64,000 bases of DNA from Ascarosepion bandense (GCA_037127315.1 JBBBDQ010001028.1:2718001-2782000), one strand, 5' to 3'. Shown: positions 48,838-59,345, numbered from the stretch's first letter. The notes: generated from the sequence alone by a model not told the origin. Numbers and translations: made by a program.

Positions 48838-48950
48838 GTAGCACAATGCCGAAAGTATGGGAAAGCCAGTAAGGATCGAACTCACTACTTAATTGTAACT
48901 GGCTCTAGCGACACAAACTTGCTAACGATTACACAACGCCGGAGTGCCCT
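48838..48950 (-). repeat. SINE S1 copy with 13-bp flanking repeat
   Basis: Read on the minus strand the A-box region is TGTGTAATCGTTAGC, the B-box region is GTGAGTTCGATCCTTAC, and the tail is GCATTGTGCTACATCT. Perfect copies of CTGTTTAGCAGAT flank it at 48825-48837 and 48951-48963. The left copy may overlap the SINE tail by a few bases. Confidence 0.8.
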
Positions 48951-49089
48951 CTGTTTAGCAGATAGTATAAATATACGCCTATGCTAGTACTAGGCGTGGA
49001 TCCACATTATGATCCATATCTATCTAAAACGCAACAAATATTCTAATGAATTAGTAAAGCTCTTATATGCATTTGTATTAATAATTTTC

Positions 49090-49335
49090 CCAGTCCTGTG
49101 TATAATGATAAACTACATCCGGCAACAAGGTCAATGATCAGGATATTGAAGGCTTTGAGGAGCGTAGAACAACTTAATTTCTCTTGTTGCTAGGTCCTTT
49201 ATGACTAGAGGTTGTAGACCATGTTAGGGTCCCAGCTATGGGCAAGTAGTGAAACCCTCAGAATAACATTGAAAGTATAAATACATTTTTTTAGTGATAA
49301 TACAATATATATATTTACTTGAAGTTATAAAATTG
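49090..49335 (+). mobile_element. Family A 3' end, interrupted
   Basis: GATAAACTACATCCGGCAAC and GTTAGGGTCCCAGCTATGGG mark the proximal 3' UTR on the plus strand. It is cut off at about 49335, where family B sequence starts. Confidence 0.7.
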
Positions 49336-49339
49336 TTCA

Positions 49340-50530
49340 GGGTCGATCTAGATGTGATAGATTGTCTTACGTTCCACTGGTTAGGCTATTCGGACTTCAA
49401 ACTCGTTTTTCCCGGATGGCGTTAGATTATAGGCCACCGAAAGTTCAACGCTGGCTAGAGCTTTCGATACGCGCTAGCTAAGGCTAACAAGGTGAAGATA
49501 CTTAAAAATAGTCTATCCCGGGACGTGGCAAGAGCGGATCCTGTAGAGATAGGATTATCTAGGCAGGCCCTGAACCGTTTTCATAGCAAGCTGTACCGGG
49601 GTCAGGTAAATAGCCATAGGTTAAACTAAATGTCTAACGAAGCTGTGATCATGGGCGTAGAATTACGCAAGAACGAGATCCGTCGAAGTGGTGATCGATA
49701 TATTCAAGAGTTCAAGACCCCGGAGGGGCGTACTCTGAGGTCGACCAATGATATGTTCGAGTCTTTTCGGCGGCATTTTGATAGCTGCTTCACCACGAAG
49801 ACTAGTCTTTGTGAAAGTAAGTTTCGCAGCTAATTGGCTTTCTTCGGCTTTCGCCGACATAAACAGCTAGATGCAAAGGTAAGAGAACGGAGGGCGAAGT
49901 TCACTTGGCATCGAAGAGAGTCGGCAGTGGCAAGTCTCCAGGATTTGATTGTCTACCCTATGTATTGTACCGATTTTGACGGTGGAGTTCAACAACTGGT
50001 TCCCGCGATCGAGCTCTTGTTGTTCCCCATCTTTTGGGGTGGAAACAAGCATCAGGACAACAGGGATGTCAGCGACAAATGTCCGTGTCAACTGAGGGTT
50101 GGGAATGCCACACGTGGCGAAAGATCGACGATGGCTTTTCTTATGCCGCGCATTAGCAGAAAATTCGATTTTGGAGAGGAATGTTAAGAACGCCTCCCTA
50201 GCCTTACTATCACTCCTCCCGTTTCGAGGGCCGAGTGCCAACGTAAGCCTCGAAATCAATCGGAATTTTTAATCGAGTTTCAAAGTGCCTTGCTGGACAT
50301 TCCTGGGTTCACTGACCTTTCCTAGCTTTGGAGGCACTTGTATCGTTAATTAGTGAGGTGGGTGCGACAAAGGACCCTCAACGTAATCGCGTGCTCCTTT
50401 TGGTCTTGGGCGCTAGCAGCCTGCTACCTCAGTAACCCTGAGTTTTAACTTACCTGGCAATTGGTTCGGAACAGTATATCAGTTGGGGTGAGGCGGATTT
50501 GCCAGACTATCATCGGTGTGACCGGAGAAG
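49340..50530 (+). pseudogene. Family B LINE ORF2 fragment, plus strand
   Basis: In order this holds the EN end (CLTFHWLGYSDFKLV), the linker (ALAKANKVKILKNSLSRDVA and HSKLYRGQVNSHRLN), the open frame 49630-49833 (GVELRKNEIRRSGDRYIQEF, SFRRHFDSCF), and the RT entry (SGKSPGFDCLPYVLY at about 49930). A jump then leads to the C-terminal GEADLPDYHRCDRRS at about 50490. Much of the RT is deleted or unreadable. Confidence 0.75.
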
Positions 50531-50534
50531 TAGG

Positions 50535-50870
50535 ATCTGTTAGGGTCCCGGGTATAGGCTAATAGTTAACTTCCGAACCAGGGTCAAAACACCATGAAAG
50601 TATAAAAGAGATTTATATAGTAAAAGTATCAGCAATATATATTTGAAAAAATATTATCAGCAATACATTTCACTCGAGAAATTCCTCTTTACAAAAATGC
50701 ATCAATAACACTCAATTTACAAACATATTTCTGACAAAGAATACATATTTTATACATAGGAATATTTCTTAAAATATTGTCGGCATTAAAAACCCACTGA
50801 GGGTGATACGTTGGATGGCAAAATAAACCACAACCTCCATGGTAGCATTAGTCGCAACTGGTCCTGGAAA
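50535..50870 (+). mobile_element. Family A 3' UTR copy, nearly complete
   Basis: Starts GTTAGGGTCCCGGGTATAGG and ends TTGGATGGCAAAATAAACCAC. It contains the UTR core TTTCTGACAAAGAATACATA and GTCGGCATTAAAAACCCACT. It sits between family B pieces of opposite strand. Confidence 0.8.
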
Positions 50871-50879
50871 TCTTGCTAA

Positions 50880-51610
50880 AAAAATGATTCTTTCAATTTT
50901 CAGCAGACAGCCATCCTAATCTTAAGCTTATCTGAATTTACACGAATCCATACAAGCCTGTGATCTTAGTAACCTATACAATGGAAACTTAGACAACCTG
51001 AGAGTCCTACATCAATTATTAATGAGAAGAAAGTCCAGATAGCTAGAATGAGCCACCGAAGTCGAGTTTCTTTTATCTATCCAAGTCCACATTATCTCTC
51101 GGCTGTGCTCATTACGATAATCAACAAGATCAAACTTGTCTATAAAATCCCGAAATGGCTTCACATTCGGGTTGTTAGTCCTCGATTCACCCCACTATAC
51201 GATCTATATCGGGATCAAAGACGGCATTCTAATCGATCGCTAAAACTCATCGATCTGCTGAAATAAATAAGGCCTATCCGCATAGCCATAAACCTCAATC
51301 AAATGAAGAGACTTATCCTTTATGGTAATATCCAGCACGCAAAATCTGCACATCAAAGACATGATGAGCAGACGCTACACTCAGAGACTGGCTCATTTAC
51401 TAGGAAATACTTCTCGAGCGTCCAACGTGTTGAATAGAGGACACACTTAATATCACAAGAGAGCCTCACCCTGCAAACACGGAACCCAGACCACGGGCAT
51501 TCAAACTAGCCCACCAGGGTGCTATTATCAGTCGAATTAAGGTTGGGAATCTGCAAAGAACATGCCCCATGAGCCATTTTACTCCTGATGGATCCATTAA
51601 GAGACAGGCC
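50880..51610 (-). pseudogene. Family B endonuclease fragment, minus strand
   Basis: The minus strand reads DITIKDKSLHLIEVYGYADR, PFRDFIDKFDLVDYRNEHSR and EIMWTWIDKRNSTSVAHSSY, then LDFLL (usual SYLDRVLV). This is the C-terminal half of the family B EN. Upstream of about 51430 it degrades. Confidence 0.75.
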
Positions 51611-51959
51611 ACTAATATACAAGGGAAATGTTAAAGATAGTGTCGAACAAAGAGCAGGGCTTCCCTGAACAAAACTGATATAAGTTTTTCTAATGCCCTT
51701 ATCCTTTGAGATAAAAATATAAAATACTGCGGCGAAGAACTTTTTGGCTTTTGGGATATTTTTATGGTCTTCAACGTCTTTTCCGTTAAATTTCTTTAAA
51801 GTTTAATAAAATTTTTACATTTTTAATTTTTCTAGATTTTAATTTTTATCTGCCTGCTCAGGTGTCATTTAGCACACGTTCACTCCAGTATTGTAAGGGG
51901 GCTTAGGTTTTAACTTTTACTGTGCTAGTGATGCTTTTCTCGACTGACGTCTGATGGCT

Positions 51960-52480
51960 AAAGAATGCACCAACTGCACCTTTGCAGAGGGGCAAAATAC
52001 CTCCCCAACCAAATGGGGCAACCTGTTTGCCGTGCGTGTGGACCCATGATATCTTGGAAAGGGATCTTTGCGAAAGATTCGGCGGTCAGGGTTAGGTACT
52101 TCCGATTTTCAACACACCATTTTAGCTGGATCAGATGGGCGGTCAGAAGGGACCGATCCGATCAATCGGCTGGTCAGGTCAAGCACTAACACCTACAATG
52201 ATGCCAAATTGAACTAGTGGATGACTAACAACTAAAACTAATGTATAAGGGTTAGAAGGTTCTGGCTAAAATTCAATCGTCTCGTAGGAGCGTTTAGGCT
52301 TGGATATGGCTGTTAACCATTCGGTTTGTTCACTGAAACATTGGTTAGTGCAGCAGATGTGCCGACAGGTTCTCCCAGCCACTCACAAGTGCGAGTATAC
52401 TAATCCACCCTGACCGGTCAAGGCTTCCCATTGGCTGATAAATAAAATTCGCGTAGGCTCGTGAAATGAAAATTTAATAT
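51960..52480 (+). mobile_element. Family A 5' leader
   Basis: The order of blocks is ACCAACTGCACCTTTGCAGA, AACCTGTTTGCCGTGCGTGT, GGTTAGGTACTTCCGATTTT, AATCGGCTGGTCAGGTCAAG and, near the end, GTGCGAGTATACTAATCC. It parallels 29351-29930 over its whole length. No coding sequence. Confidence 0.7.
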
Positions 52481-52575
52481 TTGATTAATTTTTCTGCGCG
52501 GATTCAGCGGCGCACGGACGACTTTTGGTCATTTGCCTTTTTGTCGTGAGAGGGTAAACATCCGGTCCATCGTTT

Positions 52576-54360
52576 TTGCTCGGTCCGTATCACCGCAAAA
52601 CTATCTTTCATTTGAAGTATTTAAAAACGAAATGTAGCAAAGTTATACAACTTCTGCTTGTAGTGGCTCATACTAAATGGGGAGCAGATCGGTATAGACT
52701 GATAAAACTATATAAATCGCTACTCTGTTCCAATCTGACTTATGCTGCATTACTTACATTGTTCGGACTACTGTTCTTGTCTTTTTTGCTACCCTTACGA
52801 CGTTTGGGCTGTTGTGCGCTTCAGGTTCTAGGAATTTCGAACCCTTTATTTCAATCACTGGGGTATATTATTCTTATTCCTTGTGCGATGTCACTTCTAG
52901 TAGCCATTTAGTTATCTTCTTTTGACATAACACTCTAAGTTATTTGTTCACCACTACTATAGCCTAGAATTGAACTTATAACTCTTTGGGTCAAGTCACT
53001 GGAACTAACCAACATCTTTATCCACTGGGCCATGTGTTCTCCCAATGCAATAAAGATAATCGTCCGAAAGAATGCTACCTCATCTCAAAAGTATAAACAA
53101 ATTCTGGATTATGCTAGTTTTATATATTTAACCAGAAAGTCGTACATAAAAATCCTTAACGTAACTTATAATCAAGTGCTTGGAGCTTTTAGAACATCCT
53201 CGGTAAGAGCTTATATACAGAAACTGGTGAAACACTTTCACAGCTATGTATTAAACTGGCACTGCATTACTATGTAAAATTTAAATCGTGCCCAACTAAT
53301 CCAGATTACATGACTACATTTGACAGAAATTATTGTGATCAATTCCGTCATGCAGTTAATATCCTATGACCATATGGAATTAGAATGAAACCTATTACCG
53401 AAGAATTAGGTACTTCACTATCTAATATCCAAGAAACAACGGTATCGAGTATTCCGCCATGGACGATTAAACATCCTCAAATCATCCTTGCAATGCATAA
53501 TTTTTCAAAGGACAAAACCCAAACCTCTCGCATTTATGGACACATTCCAGATAATACTGGAAAATTTCCATGATTATACAACAGTATATGAAGACAAAAT
53601 AGGATGTGCAGCAATCAGCCACAAAATTATCAAAAAGAAACGCCCCATAAAGGGAAGTTCGATATTCACTGCAAAGGCTAATACCACTGAGTTGGCCCTT
53701 GACATCATTTCTCAGAACAAACTAAAGAACTTAACTTTTTTAGACTCATTCTCTGTCCTATCAGCTTTGCAGGGTAAAAAAAAACTAACAATCTAACAAT
53801 CTAAAAATCATTAAATTATTGCAGAAAATAAGCGCATTAAACAAAAAAGAAAAATATGATATTATGTTGGCTCCAAAGTCACACTGAAATAAAAAGTAAC
53901 TCTAAAGCAGACCTGGTAGCCAAATCAGTTTTGGACATGAACGTGGATACTGGTATAAAGGTCTCATATAGAGATTTTAAGGAGGAACAAATAAATATAT
54001 TTTCAAATATGGCAGAAGTACTGGAGTTATTATCTACATAAACTCCATGCGATCCAAACCCAATCTCAGAGTAAGTAATATATCTTTCAGGATATATCGA
54101 AAAGTGGAGGTCTTTATAGCCCGCTTGCGCATCGGCCATACGAGAATGACACATTTTTTCTTTCTTTCTTTCTTACTTACTAATGAAGTTAAACCGGTGT
54201 GCCAAGCTTGTAATCAAGTAGAATCTATAATCATATCTTGATAGTGTGTCCAGAACTAGCTATCTCAATGCAAAAATTTTATAATACTGACTGCATGCTT
54301 GAGATGTTCAAAAATGTAATTATAAATAACATATTGTCATATCTAAAATTGGTCGGCCTC
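52576..54360 (+). pseudogene. Family A ORF2, RT thumb to RNase H
   Basis: A 111-codon frame opens HLKYLKTKCSKVIQLLLVVA, then HTKWGADRYRLIKLYKSLLC (RT thumb). It is interrupted by element E at 52749-53103 and resumes ILDYASFIYLTRKSYIKIL. The linker follows (53280-53640), then RNase H: IFTAKANTTELALDIISQNK (E of TAE is K), ILCWLQSHTEIKSNSKADLV (last conserved Asp kept), and the C-terminal IARLRIGHTRMTHFFFLS with VCQACNQVES. EN and most of RT are missing: the leader is joined almost directly to the RT thumb. Confidence 0.8.
52749..53103 (-). repeat. Element E copy 1
   Basis: This insertion of about 355 bp lies inside the RT thumb sequence. Left and right ends are imperfect inverted repeats (GGACTACTGTTC... 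against ...GATAATCGTCC). On the minus strand it holds a tRNA-like segment (TGGCCCAGTGGATAAAGATG as A-box region, AAGTTCAATTCTAGG as B-box region), a body with AATTTCGAACC reversed, and a degraded CTGAAG...CAAACGTCG motif. Flanking host sequence is duplicated approximately (52735-52748 and 53104-53117, 10 of 14 bases). Confidence 0.6.
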
Positions 54361-54394
54361 TAAAATATGTAAAACAGAAATAAACATATTACCA

Positions 54395-54446
<52 letters not shown>

Positions 54447-54720
54447 CCAGAAAAACATTTCTGAGACGTAAAATCTTCCAGTAATACCTTTTTTGAAGAA
54501 AAGCAAATATTACCAAAAGGTCATTTGACTCTCATTAGAGCTGCTCTCTTTACAAAATTTGTTAATGAAACATGATCCAAAACTTGATTTATAAACTGAT
54601 GTTTTACAAAGAATATATATTCCCTTCATATGAAGCTATCCTAAAAATTTTCGTAGCATTAAATAACCAATTGAAGTTGATCTGCCTTAATACAAATCAA
54701 ACCAATCCAAATCTATACAC
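54361..54720 (+). mobile_element. Family A 3' UTR, reference copy
   Basis: It directly follows the ORF2 C-terminus (YLKLVGL, stop) and so identifies the dispersed repeat as a LINE 3' end. It contains the AT microsatellite, ACTCTCATTAGAGCTGCTCT, CAAAGAATATATATTCCCTT and ends AAATCAAACCAATCCAAATC. Confidence 0.85.
54397..54444. repeat. (AT)n microsatellite
   Basis: About 24 AT units within the family A 3' UTR. Confidence 0.95.
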
Positions 54721-55499
54721 ATCAAGTGGTTCATGATGCTTCTATTTTCTCCTAAAAGCGTATTTGTAGCCTCTTATTTGTTTCCAGGTACCAATTTAAC
54801 AAGTTGTTGACTACTCTCTCCATAAATTTGCATAGGCAACAGGTTACGTGTTTTTTATTGTCTGTAGCATCCTTTACAGGTTTTGGAATAGGGATAATGA
54901 ATGACTACACATTTCTGATAAGTTTCAATTTGTCCATATTTCGTTATACATTTTTAATAACAGTTTTAAAGATTTGTTAGTTGGTAAGTGTTGCGGTTCG
55001 TAGTGGATATCACCTAGTATCGCAGCTTTCTTTAAAACTTCATTTAGTTCCTCTACATTGAATAGTAGGTTATATTTCTCGACATTGTCGAATTTAAAAT
55101 TTTAGTTTTTGTTTTCTTTGAGGTTTAGAAGCTGTTGGCTACAATTCTTAGTAGATTAGTTTTTAAAGATTGTTTTGATCAGCATATCCTCTCTGTTGTT
55201 TATTTATCAAGATTTACCTAATATTATAAACCATACAGAGTTTAACTGAAAAATTGAGTTTCCTGGCGTATTTTTTCAAGTTTTTCTTTATTTCCAATCA
55301 TTTTGCTCGCATTTGCTTAAATTGCACCAAATTAGAGGTTGGAGACTGTTTGTTAGTTTTCTCAACGCTGTTATAATTTTTGTAGGGTGTTTTAAGTCTT
55401 TGATGCCTTTTCCATCAGCTTTTTGCTTTCAAAACTAAAGATTTTAAATTCATCCCAGTTCGTTCTGCCTAATTTATAGAAGAAAGTTAATTTTACTAA

Positions 55500-55640
55500 A
55501 CGTCACTTACATGTGGCAAAACGCTGAAAGTTTCAGGTACCCAATGAGGATCGAACTCACTACTCAGTTGTGACAGATGGTAGCAAGACAAGCTTTCTAA
55601 CCGTAAAACCACGTCGAGGAGAAAACTGTTTAGAACGACT
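55500..55640 (-). repeat. SINE S1 inside the endonuclease
   Basis: On the minus strand the boxes are GGTTTTACGGTTAGAAAGC and AGTAGTGAGTTCGATCCTCA, followed by GGGTACCTGAAACTTTC. It splits the EN block MDLSWKVLAVTCDSDHFLVV from the next segment and creates a hybrid open frame (55693-55496) that should not be read as a protein. Confidence 0.75.
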
Positions 55641-55970
55641 AGAAAGTGATCACTATCGCACGTAACTGCCAATACCTTCCATGACAAATCCATATAAATT
55701 TATAGATCACATAAGTCTATAGCGGAGAGGTTGCTAAAAATGGATTTATGGAAGTCCATGTTTTATCATTATAAATGCACTGATTTTTGATGTTTATTAT
55801 TGTTTCTAATGTCCTTCCATTTTGGTTCGTTTTTTTAGCCGTCACAGCAACAGATTGGGTTGTGAAGTGCCCTAATATCATAAGGGGCGTAAGGAATTGC
55901 CTTATAATTTTTTCAATTTCTGTTCCATTTACTGATTCACAAGGTTGGATATACGCTGAGCAGATGTTTA

Positions 55971-56356
55971 CAATATTTACATTAATTGGACAATTGTCAT
56001 CATCTTTGCTGCCATTTGTACAACTCCTTGAGTCAAGTCACTGACACTAACCAACGTTTATATCCACTGGGCAATATGTTCTTAAGTGTTGAGAATTCAG
56101 TACAGGTTGCGGCAGTGGTGAACAAGTATCTTAAAGAGTCCGGTTAGGTGGAGATAACTCATTACTACCAAAAGGAATGAGAATAATATACCCTAGTGAT
56201 CAGAATAAGGGTTTCGGTTCGAAATTCCTAGCACCTGAAGAGGACCGGAGCGTACAACGGCCGAAACGTCGTACAAATGGCAATAAAGATGAGGACGATA
56301 GTCTGAATAATTTAAATAGTGTAAATAATACCTCATCCCAGAAATATAGGCAAATA
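55971..56356 (+). repeat. Element E copy 2, with 15-bp TSD
   Basis: This 386-bp insertion in the EN region is flanked by perfect copies of CTGAGCAGATGTTTA (55956-55970 and 56357-56371). Inverted ends: CATCATCTTTGCTGCCATTT near the left pairs with AAATGGCAATAAAGATGAGG near the right (56275-56294). Between them are the tRNA-like segment (reversed, CCACTGGGCAATATG) and a body ending in CTGAAGA (56235-56241), GGACCG/CGGCC, GAAAC (56263-56267), GTCG, which resembles a hammerhead ribozyme core. Both ends match copy 1, but the body is inverted relative to it. Confidence 0.7.
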
Positions 56357-58099
56357 CTGAGCAGATGTTTATTGGTCTGTGTAAAGCAACTTTAACATCA
56401 GTCATCTGCAAAATTGTTGTTAAATTATTTTACTTTGAGGTACATCTTTCCTAATTAAGAAAGATGTACCGTTTGACGCTCGAAGTCAAGTATGCAGTTG
56501 CATTGCTTGTATTCTTTTATATTTAGTTTGTCATTTTCAAGGAATGCAAACAACTGCCAGTGACATGTCTGTTATTAACAGAAGTCGTTCATTTATATTT
56601 GATTTTATTCGACGTCAGTTCCATTGGACCATCCTATACAGAATTGCGAAATTATTTTGGGGTTTTAGTTTATGTTTTTGCGTTTTCAATTTTTGAAGTT
56701 TAGAGGTTTTGAATGTTTGCATGTTCTGGCTTTCCACCGTTTATCAAATCTATTTGCTTATGAATTTTGTTGCTGTGGGTTTTTTTTTAATTTTTTTTTA
56801 TTTGCTAGTTCTCTTCTTTTAAGACATAACTTTTTAGTTTGTCTTTAATAGATTTTGTGGACGAATAGGATATTGCTAAGAAAGTTTCTTTGGATGAGGG
56901 TTTTGTGTTCGAGCTGTAGTTTTGGTATCTTTTTTATTTCAATTCCTTCTTTGGCCTTCTTCACTTCAGTTTGTACTATTTTCTTGAAGTATAGGTCTTT
57001 TAAATAATTTTTAACTTTAGACCAGTCATATAGTCCTAACTGTACAAGCTTCTTAATGGAGTGGGTCTGTTTTTGTCAGGTTAGCTGGTGTTTATTGTGT
57101 CCATCTTTGCCGTTATTTTCGTATAGAAAAGAGCTTTTGTGTTAGTTTCGACTACTTGTTTCGTTATTTCTTTTATATTTCACTTTGACAATCTCATTTT
57201 TTCCAGAATTCGAATTATTTTGAGTATGCTGGATATTTTCCTAGTAGTTACCACATTTATTTTATTCTTTTGCATAGGATGTAGATTTATTTAGCCATAT
57301 TTTCAACATGTTAAACGACGTCTGCAGTTATTCATAGGATTTCCAAAGTTTGGGCATTTGGAGACTTAGTGGAACATGAATATATTGTTACGCTGACTTA
57401 ACATTTTCTCTTATTTTTATTTTTTTAGTGATTTCAGGCCTGACACAAATAAGGATATATGTGTCTCTTGCAATGTTTACCCATTTTCTTTTGTGATTCT
57501 ACGGTAATATACGTAATTTCCTCACGTGGATCCAGAGATAATTATTTGCTTTTAATAACTGTCTTAGAAGTATTCAGTCTTTCATGGGGGAAGATTTTTG
57601 TTTTGATGTTATGAAATATCTTCTTTCTTATATATTTACGAGAAGAATGGCACTTCTCAATTTCATAACTGATTTGGGGCTAATCAATATGAGTAACACT
57701 TTTTCAATCAATAAAGTCTTACTGGAGGAGTTTCGTCTAAGGACATGCGCACAAGAAATTTTAAATCACCTTTATTTCTCTTTCCGAATCGGTTTAAAAT
57801 ATATTTTGAATTTCTTGTTTTGATTATTATCAATTTATGCATTACAATTCCCTTCCATTACTACCCACACACCTCGGAGCCCAACAGTGGGACGTGTCAA
57901 GGGGAAGACTCACTCGCCCTGACAGATCAGGGATACACAAACCACTATACTCGTACTCGAGAGAGACTCCGAGCACATGCTAAACTATTCGATGCACTTC
58001 CCAAACCTTAGTAATCAGACTGGAATATTTCCAATCATTTCTAAATTTTTAATCAATTGGCCATCAGCCATTGCCTAACGTCCATAAATTGGATAATTG

Positions 58100-58790
58100 T
58101 ATTTTTTTTATCTTAGTGCATATTGGTGGCATATTATTTTCTTATGATACTTACTAATGAAATTTAACCGGTTTGCTAAGCATGAAACAATTGCTATCAA
58201 TTAAGCATATTTTGACAGTGTCCAGAACTAGCTATCTCTAAATAAAAAAATTATAATACTGACAGTATGTTTGATCTGTTCGAAAATGTAAATATAAAAT
58301 ATATAAAAGTGGTCGGCCTCTACAAGAAAATATAAAGCGGAAACATATATTTCCAGCAATACATCTTGAAAATTTATTAGCAGTAAGACATTTTTGAGAA
58401 CGAGAACACACACAAACAAAATAATTCCAGGAATGTCTTTCTGAAAAAAAAAACCAGCAATTCATTTACCACTCGTTAAAGCTCTCTTTGCAAAAATGTG
58501 TTAGTAAAATGTGATCTAGAAACTGATTTCTTACAAGGAAAATATATTCTATTGATACGAATCTATTCTAAAGCTCTTGTCGGCATGAAATAACCAATTC
58601 AGATTAATATGGTGACTTCTCTAAGCGCAACTTAGATGTGGCAGAAGATCGAAAGTATGAGGCGCTCAGTAATGATGGAACTCACTAATCAATTGTAATG
58701 ATCCTAGCAAAACAAGCTTGCTAACCATTACACAACGTCGGGCGTCTCCATTCAGGTTGATATACCGTAAAACAAAAACTAAACCACGAT
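58100..58790 (+). mobile_element. Family A 3' end with SINE inside
   Basis: It starts in the degraded ORF2 C-terminus (TTACTAATGAAATTTAACCG, compare 54176) and continues into the 3' UTR (CCAGCAATACATCTTGAAAA, GCTCTCTTTGCAAAAATGTG). It is interrupted at 58612-58749 by an S1 SINE and ends GATATACCGTAAAACAAAAAC. Confidence 0.8.
58612..58749 (-). repeat. SINE S1 copy with 14-bp TSD
   Basis: On the minus strand the boxes are TGTGTAATGGTTAGCAAGC and GTGAGTTCCATCATTAC, and the tail is CTTCTGCCACATCTAAG. Flanks ATTCAGATTAATAT (58598-58611) and ATTCAGGTTGATAT (58750-58763) differ at two positions. Removing the SINE and one flank restores the family A 3' UTR order. Confidence 0.85.
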
Positions 58791-58839
58791 AAAAGAGGTG
58801 CTGTCGGGTTATTCTGAAGCCCCAGCCAAAAGGGGTTTC

Positions 58840-58935
58840 TATTAATGCAAATCTATTGTAAAAAATATTTTTGCCATTAAATAATTAATTGAGGTTGGTA
58901 CGCAGTAAAACAAACGAAACCAAACTATCAAGGAA
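58840..58935 (+). mobile_element. Family A 3' terminal fragment
   Basis: TGCAAATCTATTGTAAAAAA, CATTAAATAATTAATTGAGG and GTAAAACAAACGAAACCAAAC match the last 90 bases of the family. Confidence 0.75.
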
Positions 58936-58999
58936 TATTTTCAACCGGATTAGAAAGTGATTACTAACACAGGTTTTGCTGTGTGTCGCTCAAGTATCA

Positions 59000-59345
59000 T
59001 CTAAGTGCTTACGGCATATCACGTTGAATACACCGGTTCTCGTTCGATCACCGAAGTTAAGCAACGTTGAGCCTGGTCAGTACTTATATGGGTGACACTT
59101 GGGAATACCAGGCGCTGTAAGCGTTCAGTGACGGTTGTGCGTAGTGGTGCAGTGGTTATCGGCTTGGAAAGAGAAATCGGTGAGCCGAGTTCGAATTCCA
59201 GTTGAGTACCCTGCATTCACTTCAGCAAGGTATTAATCCGTCACTTCTCTCCAGTTATGAGTTAAATAACAGGATGGGGTCTGGAGGCAGCCAATCTCGT
59301 GCTGGTATCACAATAAAAACACCCTTGGTAGCCCTGGCGAAGCAT
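59000..59345 (+). repeat. SINE S3, 5S rRNA plus tRNA composite
   Basis: A 5S rRNA-like head (59006-59124) is followed without a gap by a tRNA-like part with A-box region TAGTGGTGCAGTGG (59142-59155) and B-box region CCGAGTTCGAATTCC (59185-59199), and then an unrelated tail (AAGGTATTAATCCGTCACTT). A second tRNA-part copy at 61361 shares the boxes and the GGTATTA-TCC tail but not the 5S head. The 3' limit is uncertain; a short repeat TCAAGTAT (58992 and 59345) may mark it. The same kind of 5S-tRNA head is known from AmnSINE1 and related vertebrate elements. Confidence 0.75.
59006..59124 (+). rRNA. 5S rRNA-like sequence, degenerate (SINE head)
   Basis: Matches animal 5S rRNA over its full length: CGTTGAATACACCGGTTCTC, CGATCACCGAAGTTAAGCAA and GGGAATACCAGGCGCTGTAA. 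The internal promoter box A region (AGTTAAGCAACG) is intact. A base is lost near the start (GGC-ATATCACG), two to three are lost in box C, and there are several C-to-T changes. Because it is fused to a tRNA-like part it is probably a SINE promoter, not a working 5S gene. Confidence 0.85.

Larger units (their letters stand above)
54730..58010 (-). mobile_element. Family A LINE, 5' two-thirds, minus strand
   Basis: Minus-strand order is leader (58010-57840), ORF1 (about 57800-56700, RLNTSK-type block near 57570), EN (56650-55440, interrupted by element E and by SINE S1), and the start of RT (55080-54780). It is cut at about 54730 against the end of the plus-strand copy. Confidence 0.7.

Noticed and set aside
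49867..50259. 130-codon minus-strand frame
   Set aside because: It is the reverse of family B coding sequence; the plus-strand reading carries the RT motifs.
53488..53796. 102-codon frame as an independent gene
   Set aside because: It is the linker and RNase H start of the family A ORF2.
55496..55693. Novel 65-codon protein
   Set aside because: It is a chance fusion of LINE endonuclease remnant and reversed SINE S1.
59006..59124. Functional 5S rRNA gene
   Set aside because: It has base losses in conserved regions, several transitions, and a direct fusion to a tRNA-like segment without a T-run terminator.
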